A stretch of DNA of 64,000 nt, from NCBI GenBank assembly GCA_026874595.1, contig CM049318.1:61912250-61976249 (forward strand), read 5' to 3'. Position 1 is the first letter of the stretch. Every line of letters starts with the position of its first letter. Under the pieces are notes generated by a model, which did no database searches, was not told the DNA's origin, and was given only the letters and a program-made list of their open reading frames with translations. This DNA comes from Sipunculus nudus (lineage: Eukaryota; Annelida; Sipuncula; Golfingiida; Sipunculidae). Positions 1 to 9,159 of this stretch are shown piece by piece. The position numbers and the translations under genes are program-made.

Positions 1-640
1 CACAGCCCAATCGCTGATTTTCTGTTGCGCCCGATAACTCAACGACAACATACTTCAGCTTTCCCAAATTCACAGGGATGATTGGTACCTATGAGGATTA
101 CTATACCTATCGAATTATAGGTCTGTCCAAATTTCAATATTGCCGCCAGAGCACAATTGGTGATTTCCTTTCGCACCTGATATCTAAACAAGAATATGCT
201 TGATCTTTGTTATTTTCTCAGGGATCATTGGTGCTTATGCGGATCAGTCCTTATTGAATTACAGACCTGTCGGAATTGGAATATGGCTGCCAGAGCACAA
301 TACGGGATTTTTTTAAGTGCGATATCTCAACAAGAACATGCGTGATCTTTATCATTGACACAGAAATTATTGGTACCTTTAAGGGCTCAATATCTATTGA
401 ATTACAGACCTGTCGGAATTCCAATATAGCCACCAGAGCACAATCATTGATTTTCCTTCGCATCCAATATCTCAACAAGAACATGCTTGATTTTTCTCGA
501 ATTAACAGGGATCATTGGTGCCTATGACCTAATGAAATACTTGCTCAAAATCAAATATGGCCATCAGAGTACAATCGATGATTTTCTGTTGCACACATTA
601 TTTCAGACACATCTTTTTTAATTTCATTTGAACCAGTAGG
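1..640. repeat. Degenerate ~143-bp tandem repeat, about 4.5 units
   Basis: The phrase CAGAGCACAAT (or a close variant) recurs at about 3, 147, 291, 434 and 565, giving spacings of about 144, 144, 143 and 131 bp. Each occurrence is followed by a T-rich GATTTTC segment, then a TATCTCAACAAGAACATGC-like segment, GGGATCATTGGTGCCTATG and a GAATTACAGACCTGTCGG-like segment. Units differ by many substitutions, so the array is old. The first unit is cut by the window edge. Short reading frames inside it are accidental. Confidence 0.8.
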
Positions 641-1727
641 ATTTTCCCTCGCGCACATGGATAAAAACCTGTTTCTGTGTGTCATATCTTTCAATTTTAA
701 CCTTAACTGTTTACCCACATGTTAACTACTCCAGCACTACCAGAAATGCAGGGCCCTCTGAGGACCATTGTCCGACCACATCTAGTTCTAATTTACAAAC
801 TTGTACTTTTTTTGCCCAAAAATACATTCTAAATTTCATAACGAACAAACCGATTCTATCAATCAATGGTAATCAGTGGTATTATGATTTTATATAAGGA
901 ATTATCATACATAGTCATCATAGACTTATATACCGACATGCTTGATGCAATTGACCTCGTCATTATCACGGGCAAACGGAGCCGGGAATTTTTTCGAAAA
1001 TTACGAGTAGGAATAATGTAACCCATTACGATCCGTTCTAAGGTTTAGGATATCATAATCCATGAAGGAGTACTCTGAAAGTCATTAGTCGGGTCTGCCC
1101 TTGGTGAAGTGCGTTTGGGATGGTGCCAGCCGATCAGGCATCATATGCTCTGGCAACAGAACGTCGAGTTTGCTTTCAGAATATTACAATTTAGATGCAC
1201 TTGCTGGCGAAGGTACTTCTACACATGTGTTAAGTTAAAGTTGTAGCCAAATAAAGATAATTGTAAAATTACGTATTTAACATAAAATGTTAAGACAAAA
1301 ATTTTCGAGTAACTTAAACAGTGGTTCTGAGTGAGCATTATATTTAATGCTTGTCACCGCATGCACTGCTCTTTTTGTCAGCTTAATAGGAAGAAATGAA
1401 TTGCGCCAGTATAATATATGTAGGAAATACATTTTAAGCACCCCCTAATCAAGGACGAAATCTGCTGAAAATTGTGTAAGGCACATAACCCCTAAAATAG
1501 TAACGATACAAATGCAATCATTGTTGACAAAGTTCACACTCATAGCCATCAAGGTTTCTCGTCTTATATAAAACAACATTACAGTATTTAAAATTATCAA
1601 ACTGGATTTCAGATACCTTACTGGTACTTGTGCAGTCGCACTTAAATCTATTATTTTCATAATTAGCAGCCTATAAGGATTTTTATCACAGCATTGTTTT
1701 ACTGACAGTCGTCTCAGTATTCTACTG
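641..1727. other. AT-rich stretch without recognisable gene
   Basis: No reading frame with protein-like composition, no recognised repeat and no RNA gene was seen here. The sequence is AT-rich and has scattered stops in all frames. It ends where the first arm of the inverted repeat begins. Confidence 0.5.
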
Positions 1728-2108
1728 GATGTTATGATAAGTGGATATATTTTTTTTTCTTTATTGATAACAGGTATTCTCTTTTTTTTTTTTTTTTTTG
1801 TTTTATGGTTCATTTTCACAAAACTTCTGGATGTGATACTTTTGGAACATATGAGTTATGAGATACCGGTATCGTGGCGGAGGGATTCAACAGAGTCAGT
1901 TCACACTTTAATATGAATCAATTTATATCAACGAATTTATGAATAAAAATACAATGCATAATGATTCTCATCTCATAACTCATATGTTCCAAAAGTATCA
2001 CATCCAGAAGTTTTGTGAAAATGAACCATAAAACAAAAAAAAAAAAAAAAAAGAGAATACCTGTTATCAATAAAGAAAAAAAAAATATATCCACTTATCA
2101 TAACATCC
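1728..2108. repeat. Long inverted repeat (foldback / MITE-like), arms ~138 bp
   Basis: Positions 1728-1864 and 1970-2108 are near-perfect reverse complements. The arms begin GGATGTTATGATAAG and end with its complement CTTATCATAACATCC. Each contains a mononucleotide run of about 18 T (left) or A (right), which accounts for the small length difference. The spacer, 1865-1969, is about 105 bp. No coding capacity is present. The structure could be a foldback transposon, a recent inverted duplication or a hairpin-RNA source. No convincing target-site duplication is visible. Confidence 0.85.
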
Positions 2109-2836
2109 ATACTTCATGAGTAGGGGTTTCCTGACAGACAATTATTTCTTCACTGTGACTTTCATTTGCATATTATACATATATATCACATATTTGCGTT
2201 ATGTAACTTTAATTTATAGTCAAATAAACTCTTCTGATTTCTTAGTCTATGTATGTAAACACATGTATTTAATTATCTAGAGCGCCACCACACGGTAAAA
2301 GGCGGGAAAAGTTGGGAACGAGTGCAGGGTAACCACCGCCATAAGGCACCTCAATGCATGTTTCTGTAGACTGGTTCTTTCGCTCTGTGTTAGGCAGGTA
2401 CCGTTAGCAGTTCTGTATTTGAGAAGCACGGATATTCATTCATTAACTAGCTATTACCCGTGGGGCGAGCAGTTAGGTCTGATGTCAAAGAGTCTTTATA
2501 GTTGAATGTCTTGGTTGTACCATGTTACCGACATAAGATCTCTTTGAAGACGACATTTGGTGTGTTCTGTCTTTGAGTTGACCTTGTGTCGAGTCTGGAT
2601 GACGTGGACGAACACGTTCCGGTATAAGCTCTGAACACAGCGCGTGATCTCCCGGTTACCTTCTACTTACTCGCTGTAGGAAATAAAAGGTATCTTCAGG
2701 TTTGGCAAGATGCCAAGCGCCAAGTCAGTTTTTGCTGGAAAAGCTAAAATCTGATTGGCTAAGCGTGTAAAGAATGATGCAAAAATGTTTAAAGAACTCT
2801 GATTGGCTCAGCGTGTAAACATACAAGGCTGAGTCC
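2109..2836. other. Upstream region of RecQ-like fragment, no gene seen
   Basis: No coding sequence is supported. The stretch becomes GC-richer after about 2281 and carries an E2F-like site (2302-2309) and two inverted CCAAT boxes (ATTGG at 2754-2758 and 2802-2806). This is compatible with an old promoter and 5' untranslated region in front of the RecQ-like fragment, but that is inference from motif content. Confidence 0.4.
2302..2309 (-). promoter_or_regulatory. E2F-like site (GCGGGAAA)
   Basis: The sequence GCGGGAAA matches the E2F consensus TTTSSCGC on the opposite strand, within the context GGCGGGAAAAG. It lies about 530 bp upstream of the RecQ-like ORF start. E2F sites are typical of replication and repair gene promoters, but a single 8-mer is weak evidence. 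Confidence 0.35.
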
Positions 2837-3070
2837 ATGCCAAACTCGTTCAGTACTGAAAGAGAGGAAATATGCATACAGTGGGGGATAACTGACCTCA
2901 GGCAAAACAAGCAACTTATTAAAGAGACTGACTTGAAAGACGATGATTGCACCGCCTGTATTCCAACGGGCGGTGGAAAAAATCTGTGCTACCAAGCACA
3001 TTCTGCCGCAATGCATATTGACAAGCACCTCAAACAACATATGATTGTGCTGGTAATGCCTGCAGGGTGA
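2837..3070 (+). pseudogene. RecQ-like DNA helicase N-terminal fragment (copy 1)
   Basis: An ATG-initiated frame of 77 codons. Residues about 18-37 resemble the RecQ motif 0 region (WG followed by LRQNKQ). Residues 43-49 (positions 2963-2983) read PTGGGKN, then LCYQ, which is the RecQ motif I signature TGGGKSLCYQ with Ser replaced by Asn. The segment IVLVMP at residues 70-75 sits where motif Ia would be. RecQ helicases are ATP-dependent 3'-5' DNA helicases of several hundred residues. Everything downstream of motif Ia (DEAH box, motifs II-VI, RQC) is missing. The frame stops at 3070, or could be a first exon ending near CAGGGTGATT, though no continuation exon is seen nearby. Because the neighbouring copy is plainly broken, I call this a remnant. 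Confidence 0.65.
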
Positions 3071-3138
3071 TTGCTTTAATATTGCGCATGGGGGAATTTC
3101 CCAGAAACAGCAGCGCACATTGATACCATACAAGAGCA

Positions 3139-3465
3139 TCGGTGACACCATAATCGGCCACCTCACGGTGACTGCACTGTGTCATCACACGGTGACACAA
3201 CATGCCACAACTACATATTACATGGTGACACGTACCATACTAGCATCATACAACACGCTAACAACATACTCGGTCATCAAACGGTGACACTGCATAGAGT
3301 CCTCACACGGTGACAGCACACTAGGCCATCATACGGTCATCACACGGTTATACCACACTCGGACATCACATGGGACACTGCACTGGGTCATCACACGATG
3401 ACACCAAACGCGTTCACCACACGGTGACACTACTTTCGGCCACCCCACGGTGACACCTACAGCCC
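3139..3465. repeat. Degenerate short tandem repeat with CATCACACGGTGACAC core
   Basis: The core CACGGTGAC or a near variant recurs at about 3164, 3188, 3231, 3280, 3306, 3340, 3352, 3399 and 3419, ending near 3457. Spacings are irregular, roughly 20-50 bp. Each core is a partial palindrome (TCACACGGTGA). The block separates the two copies of the RecQ-like duplication and has no coding potential. Confidence 0.7.
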
Positions 3466-3654
3466 GTTAACTCCTTGTGATCTTCCACTCGCACGCTGTG
3501 AGGAATAGCAGGAGTCTTCAGGTTTGTCAAGGTGCCAAACACCCAGTCAGCTTGCGCTGGATAAACTAAAATCTGATTGGCTCTTTGTTTAAACAAATCT
3601 GCAGAACTGTTAGAAGAAATCTGATTGGCTTAGCGTGTAAACAAAAATGGCTTG

Positions 3655-3865
3655 GCCCGTGAATATGAATACAGTGGGGGATAACTGACCTCAGGCCACA
3701 CCAGCAAGTCAGTATAGTGACTGTATTGAAAGCTGACGATTGCATCGTTGGTATTCCAACGGGGTAGGAAAAAGTCTGTGCTACCAAGCGCTTTCCAGCG
3801 CAGTGCAAAGTCGCCGGTACCTTGAATAACATCCGATTGTGCCAATGCATACCTGCCATTTGATT
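3655..3865 (+). pseudogene. RecQ-like helicase fragment (copy 2, broken)
   Basis: Homologous to the fragment at 2837-3070. The Walker A region reads Pro-Thr-Gly followed immediately by an in-frame TAG stop at 3765-3767. After a shift of frame the downstream sequence reads GKSLCYQ, so the Ser of the RecQ motif is kept in this copy but the loop is disrupted by a small deletion plus stop. The preceding CAGTGGGGGATAACTGACC stretch (from about 3672) is nearly identical to copy 1. The downstream part is further degraded. It lies about 80 bp from the outer inverted repeat of the DIRS-like element. Confidence 0.7.
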
Positions 3866-3942
3866 GGTTAAATATTACGCAGGGGGAATTCGACAGAGAC
3901 AGCACCGCCTGGTAGCCAAACCTGATCGGCAGCCGCGGTTTA

Positions 3943-4161
3943 ATTACTAAATTAAACGAGACTTACCTGTAAGTAGAAGTTTGATTGGGATTTTACTCTC
4001 ATCCGGATCACTAGGGATTATACGAGAGTGTTCATGTCGACGAATATTTCTGTGATAAGGGTGTGGTGTACTGGGAGGGCGTATAATCCCTAGTTATCCG
4101 GATGAGAGTAAAATCCCAATCAAACTTCAACTTACAGGTAAGTCTCGTTTAATTTAGTAAT
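3943..4161. repeat. 82-bp inverted repeat with 55-bp loop at the 3' end of the DIRS-like element
   Basis: Arms 3943-4024 and 4080-4161 are reverse complements with two mismatches. Each arm contains ACTTACCTGTAAGT-like sequence and the element's end motif ATTTTACTCTCATCCGG. The loop is 4025-4079. With the motif copy at 4163-4196 this makes three alternating copies (forward, reverse, forward) within 210 bp. In DIRS elements an internal complementary region that joins the two termini lies near one end, and this arrangement resembles that. It could also be the end of a second, related insertion. Confidence 0.8.
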
Positions 4162-4162
4162 A

Positions 4163-4196
4163 TTACTCTCATCCGGCATCACGGGATTCTACGAGA
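4163..4196 (+). repeat. Terminal inverted repeat motif (3' side of DIRS-like element)
   Basis: TTACTCTCATCCGGCATCAC followed by GGGATTCTACGAGA is the reverse complement of 8815-8850 with one or two differences. It lies about 115 bp beyond the recombinase reading frame. Confidence 0.8.
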
Positions 4197-4309
4197 TTTC
4201 AAAGCAGACATGAACACGAGATATCGTACAAACCCATTTATTATATCAAGCTTAAAATCTTGTTCATGCCCACTAAATATATGGCTTATTGCTGTACAAC
4301 TGCAGCTTG

Positions 4310-5456
4310 TTAAGGACTAATGTTCGTGTTGAGTGTGACATTCCCAGTTTTTAAAACTGAGAGAGCAAAGTCATCATCATCTTGAGTGGAATTCCTATTG
4401 TAAAGTTTTGAAAAAGTGTCAGATTTTGACCATTCAGCAGCATTCAGTATGGTGTTCAGAGGCACATTGCCTGCAGACGCTTTGCTAGTCGAGGCAGCTC
4501 TGGTGCTGTGCGCTTTAAAAATACTAGTGTCTATTCCTGATAGATGCATCACTGTTTTTATCCATTTAGATATGGTATCTTTGGTCACTGGAGCGAGTGG
4601 GTTTAGTATAGCTAACAAATAACTGTGAACAATCCCTATCTCTAAAAATTCTAATTCTACATAGATATTCATACAAAACTGATAGCACACAGAATCTTTT
4701 GTCATAGGGGTAAGCCATGAGGCGGAAAACTGGTTGTTTTCTGTTAGGCCCAGACTGTTTGACAAGTTTGCCCATTGTGAATACTACTCCCCCACTGATT
4801 TTGAAGTCCATCATATGAATTGATTGGCATCTTTGGCCAGATATTAGTGCCACCAGCAAAACAAGTTTAAAATAAAGTTCTTTAAAGTCAGTGTTTCTAA
4901 TGGCCCCATGCTTTTTAAGAAATTTAATAGCATATTTGTATCCCAAGTACATTGATAACGTGGTAAGGCTGGTCTATTATGTCACACAACTTTCATGAAC
5001 TTTTTAATTAATTCATTTGATCCAACAGTGGAATTTTCCAAAATTGACAAAAGTGCCAAGAGCTGACCTGGCTGAACAAATAGCACTGTAATGAAGTCCA
5101 TTTTCATATAGTTCTGTCAGAAAATCTTGCACTTGTGGCACACATACTTGTACTGAATCAAAATTGTGTTTATCAGCATATTCCAACCCTTTCCTGATGT
5201 AACACCTGTACTGAGTTTTTGTGCTAGATCTCTGTGATTCCATAATAGTGTCTTTAGCCTTGCCTGATATCCCTGCCTTTTGTATACGTTGCCCGATAAT
5301 TTGCAGGCAATCAGTTTCAATTTCTTCCCTAATGGATGTTTCTGTGACTCCATGTTTTTGTGTGGGAGGTACAATATCCTGCGTGTTGACGGTAACAGGA
5401 CCGGTTTCTGACACAGCAGCTGAAGCAATACTGGAAACCAGCTCTGTGTTGGCCAC
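4310..5456 (-). pseudogene. DIRS-type tyrosine recombinase (YR), frameshifted
   Basis: This would catalyse integration of circular element DNA by a tyrosine-recombinase mechanism. The N-terminal SAM-like part (about 5456-5030) contains the STKTQYRCYIRKG stretch. Next come the family-typical RPALPRY (about 4955-4975), the first catalytic Arg in ALISGQRCQS (codon at 4830-4832), then the C-terminal catalytic set: His and Arg of AHSTR (4508-4510 and 4499-4501), Trp at 4430-4432 and the nucleophilic Tyr of FSKLYNR (4400-4402). All catalytic positions survive, but the reading frame is broken: a shift near 5035, an in-frame TGA at 4982-4984 and a shift near 4590. The upstream end overlaps the RNase H frame. 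I see no intact methyltransferase domain between RNase H and YR. Confidence 0.85.
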
Positions 5457-7100
5457 CAGGGTGCTACAAGTAGTACATCCGCCTGGTCTTGTTGTATCTT
5501 CTGTAATACTCTGCTTAGCAGACTGAAAGGCGGGAAAGCATAGAGAAGTTTATTAGTGCAAGTCCAAGACTGCTGAAAAGCATCAATGGCAAAAGCCCCG
5601 GATCTGGTTTCCATGAGAATTAACACTCTATTTTGTAGTTTAATCTTGAAGCAAATAGATCCAATTTAGGTTGTCCAAAACATTAGTTACAAGAGACCAT
5701 TCAGTTCTGTCACTGAATGTTCTACTGAATCTATCTGCCTGTACATTGTCTTTCCCTGGAATATGGATAGAACTGAGCCAAGTGTTATTGTTGACTGCCC
5801 ATTCCCAAATTTCACGAGTCACCATATTATAGTTATATGAGTGGGTACCCCCTCCCCCTTAGCTGAGCTTCCTATAACTCCAAAATGTTAGCAAAACATG
5901 CAGCTGTTGTTTCTGTTCGGTCCATCTACCCCCTGTAGCAAGGCTACCTAACACAGCCCCCAGCCCTCCTGGGAAGCATCGGTTTGTAAAACCACTTCAT
6001 AATTTCCATGTACAAATGGCTTGGCCTGTTTCAGGTTGATAAGCCACCAGAGCATGTCTGCCTTGGCTTCTGTTGAAAAATTCATAGGCCCCTCAAAGCT
6101 ACCTTTACTATGCTTAAGTGCAGCAATTTGTCCATTTCCAATTTTCTATAATGTAAATCTCCATAATTGATACCTGGTAGTGCTGCAACTAATGACCCAA
6201 TCACTTTAGCGCTCTGTCTAATTGTACACATCTGCCTGCTTTGAGCTTGTGTTAACATTTCCTTAAGTTTCCCTTGCTTATCACTAGTGAGACCCACTGT
6301 CATAGATCTGGAATTAAGTGTGAAGCCGAGATGCTCCAAATTGTGTGCTGGTGTGCATTTGGATTTCTCTTTATTAATAGTGAACCCTAGTTTTGCCAAC
6401 AGTACCATGGTGGCATAAACATTATTCTGACATGCTTGATAGGAGTCCCCTTGAAGGTATAGATCATCTAAATATGTGCTAGAGATATAACCTCTTAACC
6501 TCAATTGGGCCAAAATTGGTTTAAATAGTTTTGTAAAAAGTCATCGGGCGGAAGAGAGGCCATTTGGAAGACAAACGTATTGGAAAGTTTCCCTCTCCAT
6601 CTGAACTTCAGATACTTTGTGAATTGCCTGACACCGGTACAGAATAATATGCATTTTTTAAGATCTAAAGATGCCATAAAGCAATTTTTTCAGACATTAA
6701 GTTTAAATAGGTTTAAATACTGTCCATTTTAAAATGGTGGTAACAAATGATTTCGTTCAATTTTTCAAATCAGAATTGTTCTGGATGTTCCATCTTTCTT
6801 CGGCCTCAGAAAAATTGGGGAAACAAATTGTCCAGCCTCAGACTCACTCGGTACAATTACTCCTTTGAGTAAAAGTCTACAACTTTGGTCTCTTTATCGA
6901 TCACTAAAACACAAAGCTATTGGCCCAAAAACCTGTGTGGGCAAGCAAAGAAAATCTAAATTTATCCCTTTCACCACAGCTAGGATTTCTGGATCTGATG
7001 TCAATTTTCCCCATTCCGATAAACAATGTTTAATGTTACAAGCCGAAAAAACTGAATTGCTTACATTTATCTCTGCTGATTGTAAGCCATCGTGCCCTTC
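5117..7100 (-). pseudogene. DIRS-type reverse transcriptase-RNase H, broken
   Basis: Reverse transcription of element RNA. Reading from 7100 downward: a WGKLTSDPEIL segment (about 6975-7015) typical of the RT lead-in of DIRS elements; RPKKDGTSRTIL (about 6783-6818), the first RT block; SLDLK (about 6665-6690), holding the first catalytic Asp; YLDD (6463-6474), the active-site box; LGFTINKEKS (about 6360-6395); an RNase H Asp in TDASQEGWG (about 5955-5990); IPGKDNVQADRFSR (about 5718-5765); and AFAIDAFQQSW...YAFPPFSLL (about 5510-5600), the conserved tail after RNase H. Stops and frameshifts occur between most blocks (for example near 6760, 6700, 6515, 5960 and 5850). The end remains open to 5117 and overlaps the recombinase in another frame. 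Confidence 0.85.
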
Positions 7101-7208
7101 CTGTGCGTCTGGTTGTAGTAGTATGGACGATCCCGGCTGCCCCTGTGGCTTGGTCCCCCTAAAAAAGGGGCCTTTCCTTTGAATCCTCCTGGGCTGCCTT
7201 TAGGAGAT

Positions 7209-8625
7209 TTAAAAAAAATTTGCATTATTGAATCCAAATCTTTGCTGTTTGGTGGTTTTCTTTGTGATTTTCAATGTTTCATCTATCTCCCTTACATTAT
7301 GTTCAAGATCATCTCCGAAAAGTTGAGTTGGTACTGGACTCTTAGGAGAGCACAAGCCTCTATAATTGTCATTCAAATCCGGCTGAATTCTTTCCCTTCT
7401 ATGCATGGAAATATCATGTGCCACCCCTGCAATGATAGATATACCAGTTGTTAATTTAGCTATTGTGTCTGAAGGTGATGGCAAATCTACCTGCGAATTG
7501 ATGTTCTGGATACAGGCTTCAGCATTTTTTAGGAAAATGTTAGTTTGCAATCCCTGCATCATCTTATCAGAGGTTCTCACTGTACTCCTGAGGTTGCCCC
7601 ACAACTTTTGATTCACTCTGATCTGCGTCAGATAATTACAGTTTTTAGATGTGGGGAACAATTCGTTTTTTTCAGCAATCAAGGTTTTAGGCATACCAGA
7701 GATAAGAACTGTGTCAACACGCTTAGCTAAATTGCCGTCAATGGGGGATCCGCGAGATTCAGCTTACTGACCTGAGCAGCGATGTTCAAAAGACAGCTCA
7801 TACCCTCTTGTTTAGATGGCGTGTTCTTGAGAGGCGAACAGTGAGGGTCCTCTACAAACGGAGCCACGTGATCTGTTTCTGACAGCTCCCAATCATCTTA
7901 ATCTGACGTATCCCCGTCCTCTGACATATCGCCATATGGATTGTCATCTCCTGTAATATTACTTGCTCGTAGCTTGTACAAAAAGGGCGAAAAAGTGGTC
8001 ATCATATCTGTCAACGACGCCAGTTGTTCCCGCATACTGTTCAAGTCTTTCCTGAACTCGTCATTGGCGTTGTTTTTTTGATTGTCACTCTTGCTTCGTT
8101 TTGTTTACGTCCGCCATCTTTGTTATTATGCGCATGTCCACTCGTGCGCTCACGCGAGGTCTCGTGACGAGATCTCTTGCGAGACTGGCTGTGTTGATCG
8201 TGTGACCTGGAAGCCTCGGTGTGAGCCGACCTGGCCCTGGAGTCATGTGACTTGGACGTCCCAGCGCGTTCTGACCCAGCACTAGAGTCACGTGATCTGG
8301 ACGGTCCGGCAAGATCTGACACGGAAAGTATGTCAACAACGCCATATTGTCTGTCCACCCTATCAGTACCACTTGCACCAGGGCTGCTTTTAAGCGAACC
8401 GATTGAGGGCCTCACTCGATTCGAGGACGCGGAGTCATCGATGTTCGAGGATGAACGCCTTATTGTAATGTTTTCTGCAGACTCCTCTTGACGCGAGTCT
8501 GAATCGGAGCAAATCGGCCCCTGGCCATGTTGCTCGGTTGGCTGTCCCATGCTGGGGCTGTGCTGCTACATCTCTGCGAGAATGCTGCCAACCACATCGA
8601 CTGCCTTGTCAGCCGCTTTTGCCAT
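7209..8625 (-). pseudogene. DIRS-type Gag-like ORF, broken
   Basis: Positioned upstream of RT in the element. The most plausible original start is the ATG at 8623-8625 (MAKAADKAV...), interrupted by a TAG after about 18 codons. Translation could resume at the ATG at 8548-8550. The N-terminal third (8550-8041) is Ser/Arg/Asp-rich, with repeated SRSHDS-like segments. About 8070-7900 includes an EFRKDLNSMREQL segment that could form a coiled coil, then an acidic stretch with an in-frame stop near 7900. The C-terminal part (7694-7209) has LWGNLRSTVRTSDKMMQG. Beyond 7209 a Gly/Arg-rich tail continues in another frame to about 7075. No CCHC zinc knuckle is visible, as is usual for DIRS Gag. Assignment rests mainly on position. 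Confidence 0.65.
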
Positions 8626-8797
8626 AGAAAACAAGGCAAAACCACTTATAGGCACGACAAACCACTATTCCACAAGGAATAAGTTGTGGTAAAATTGAAA
8701 TTAGAAAGTCCTTCTTTATCCGTGGAAATTTGTGAAAAAATTGTCCGTGTAACGAGAGTAAGGCTTATCCTATGGAACGCTAACGCAAGATGATCTA

Positions 8798-8809
8798 TGC
8801 GCATGCGCA
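8798..8809. promoter_or_regulatory. NRF1-like palindrome TGCGCATGCGCA
   Basis: A perfect match to the NRF1 consensus YGCGCAYGCGCR, just inside the 5' terminal repeat and about 170 bp upstream of the gag start in element orientation. It could have been part of the element's promoter. Function is inferred from motif and position only. Confidence 0.5.
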
Positions 8810-8814
8810 CGCAT

Positions 8815-8863
8815 CTCTCGTAGAATCCTGTGATGCCGGATGAGAGTAAAATGTAGCGGTAAG
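8815..8863 (-). repeat. Terminal inverted repeat (5' side of DIRS-like element)
   Basis: Read on the plus strand: CTCTCGTAGAATCCTGTGAT then GCCGGATGAGAGTAAAAT, followed by GTAGCGGTAAGT. The core is the reverse complement of the motif at 4163-4196 and similar to those at 3990-4028 and 4080-4114. The outer ACTTACC (minus strand) also occurs in the low-coordinate hairpin arms, supporting a shared terminus. Confidence 0.8.
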
Positions 8864-8956
8864 TGTAGCGAATAGTTGAGCATAGCGTAACCGCTGCTTA
8901 TGGAGCGTTGTTCCAGTGCGAATGATGAAATGTCTTCGGACAAACCCGGAGCATAT

Positions 8957-9046
8957 CTATGTCGAAAATCACGGCAATCCATACGGTGTTGTAAGAAGAT
9001 ATACAAAAAACCACACAAATCGCGTTACGTTATTAATATATAAATC
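8957..9046. repeat. Dispersed repeat, copy 1 (partner at 10369-10449)
   Basis: The segment from TCGAAAATCACGGCAATCC to ACGTTATTAATATATA is similar to 10369-10449, which reads TCGAAAATCACGGTAATCC ... ACGCTATTAATATATA. The order of sub-blocks is conserved with roughly 15-20% substitutions. The two copies lie in direct orientation and flank the hAT-like MITE region. No coding capacity. Confidence 0.65.
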
Positions 9047-9159
9047 CATTATATAAATATGGCGTTATGCATGAAAATCTTTAAATGAGAATTTTTCAGA
9101 GAATTTGATATGATAAATGAAAGGGTGTTTATATGAAAAAAAAGTATAATATGTAGAAC

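Larger units (their letters stand above)
2654..3920. repeat. Direct duplication of ~460 bp (2654-3120 and 3478-3920)
   Basis: The two segments share, in the same order, TCTTCAGGTTTG, a CAAGTCAG/CCAGTCAG stretch, AAAATCTGATTGGCT, AGCGTGTAAAC, CAGTGGGGGATAACTGACC, the Walker A segment with TCTGTGCTACCAAGC, and an ATTACGCAGGGGGAATT-like end. The second copy is more degraded. The ~360 bp between them is a different, degenerate short tandem repeat. Both copies repeat the ATTGGCT (inverted CCAAT) motif twice, so the duplication covers putative promoter as well as coding remnant. Confidence 0.8.
3943..8863 (-). mobile_element. DIRS-like tyrosine-recombinase retrotransposon, degenerate
   Basis: On the minus strand the order is terminal repeat, gag, RT-RNase H, tyrosine recombinase, terminal repeat, which is the DIRS1 order. 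Distinguishing features are visible: an RT with YLDD, an RNase H-like part with IPGKDNVQADRFSR, and a recombinase with R...HSTR...W...Y residues instead of a DDE integrase. A ~35-bp motif (ATTTTACTCTCATCCGG...GGATTCTACGAGAG) is in inverted orientation at 4163-4196 and 8815-8852, so the ends are inverted rather than LTR-like. The length of about 4.7-4.9 kb fits the family. All ORFs carry frameshifts and stops, so this copy is dead. The exact low-coordinate boundary is uncertain because of extra inverted copies at 3943-4161. Confidence 0.85.

Noticed and set aside
679-897. 72-codon frame in the AT-rich left part
   Set aside because: Composition is random-like, there is no family resemblance and no supporting context.
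5117-5456. Separate adenine-methyltransferase domain expected in some DIRS elements
   Set aside because: I found no recognisable methyltransferase motif between the RNase H and recombinase parts.
8041-8645. Plus-strand frames opposite gag
   Set aside because: Shadow frames of the Ser/Arg-rich gag segment on the minus strand.
3943-8863. LTR retrotransposon or integrated retrovirus
   Set aside because: The ends are inverted, the recombinase has tyrosine-recombinase residues (R, HxxR, Y), and there is no DDE integrase, protease or env-like ORF.
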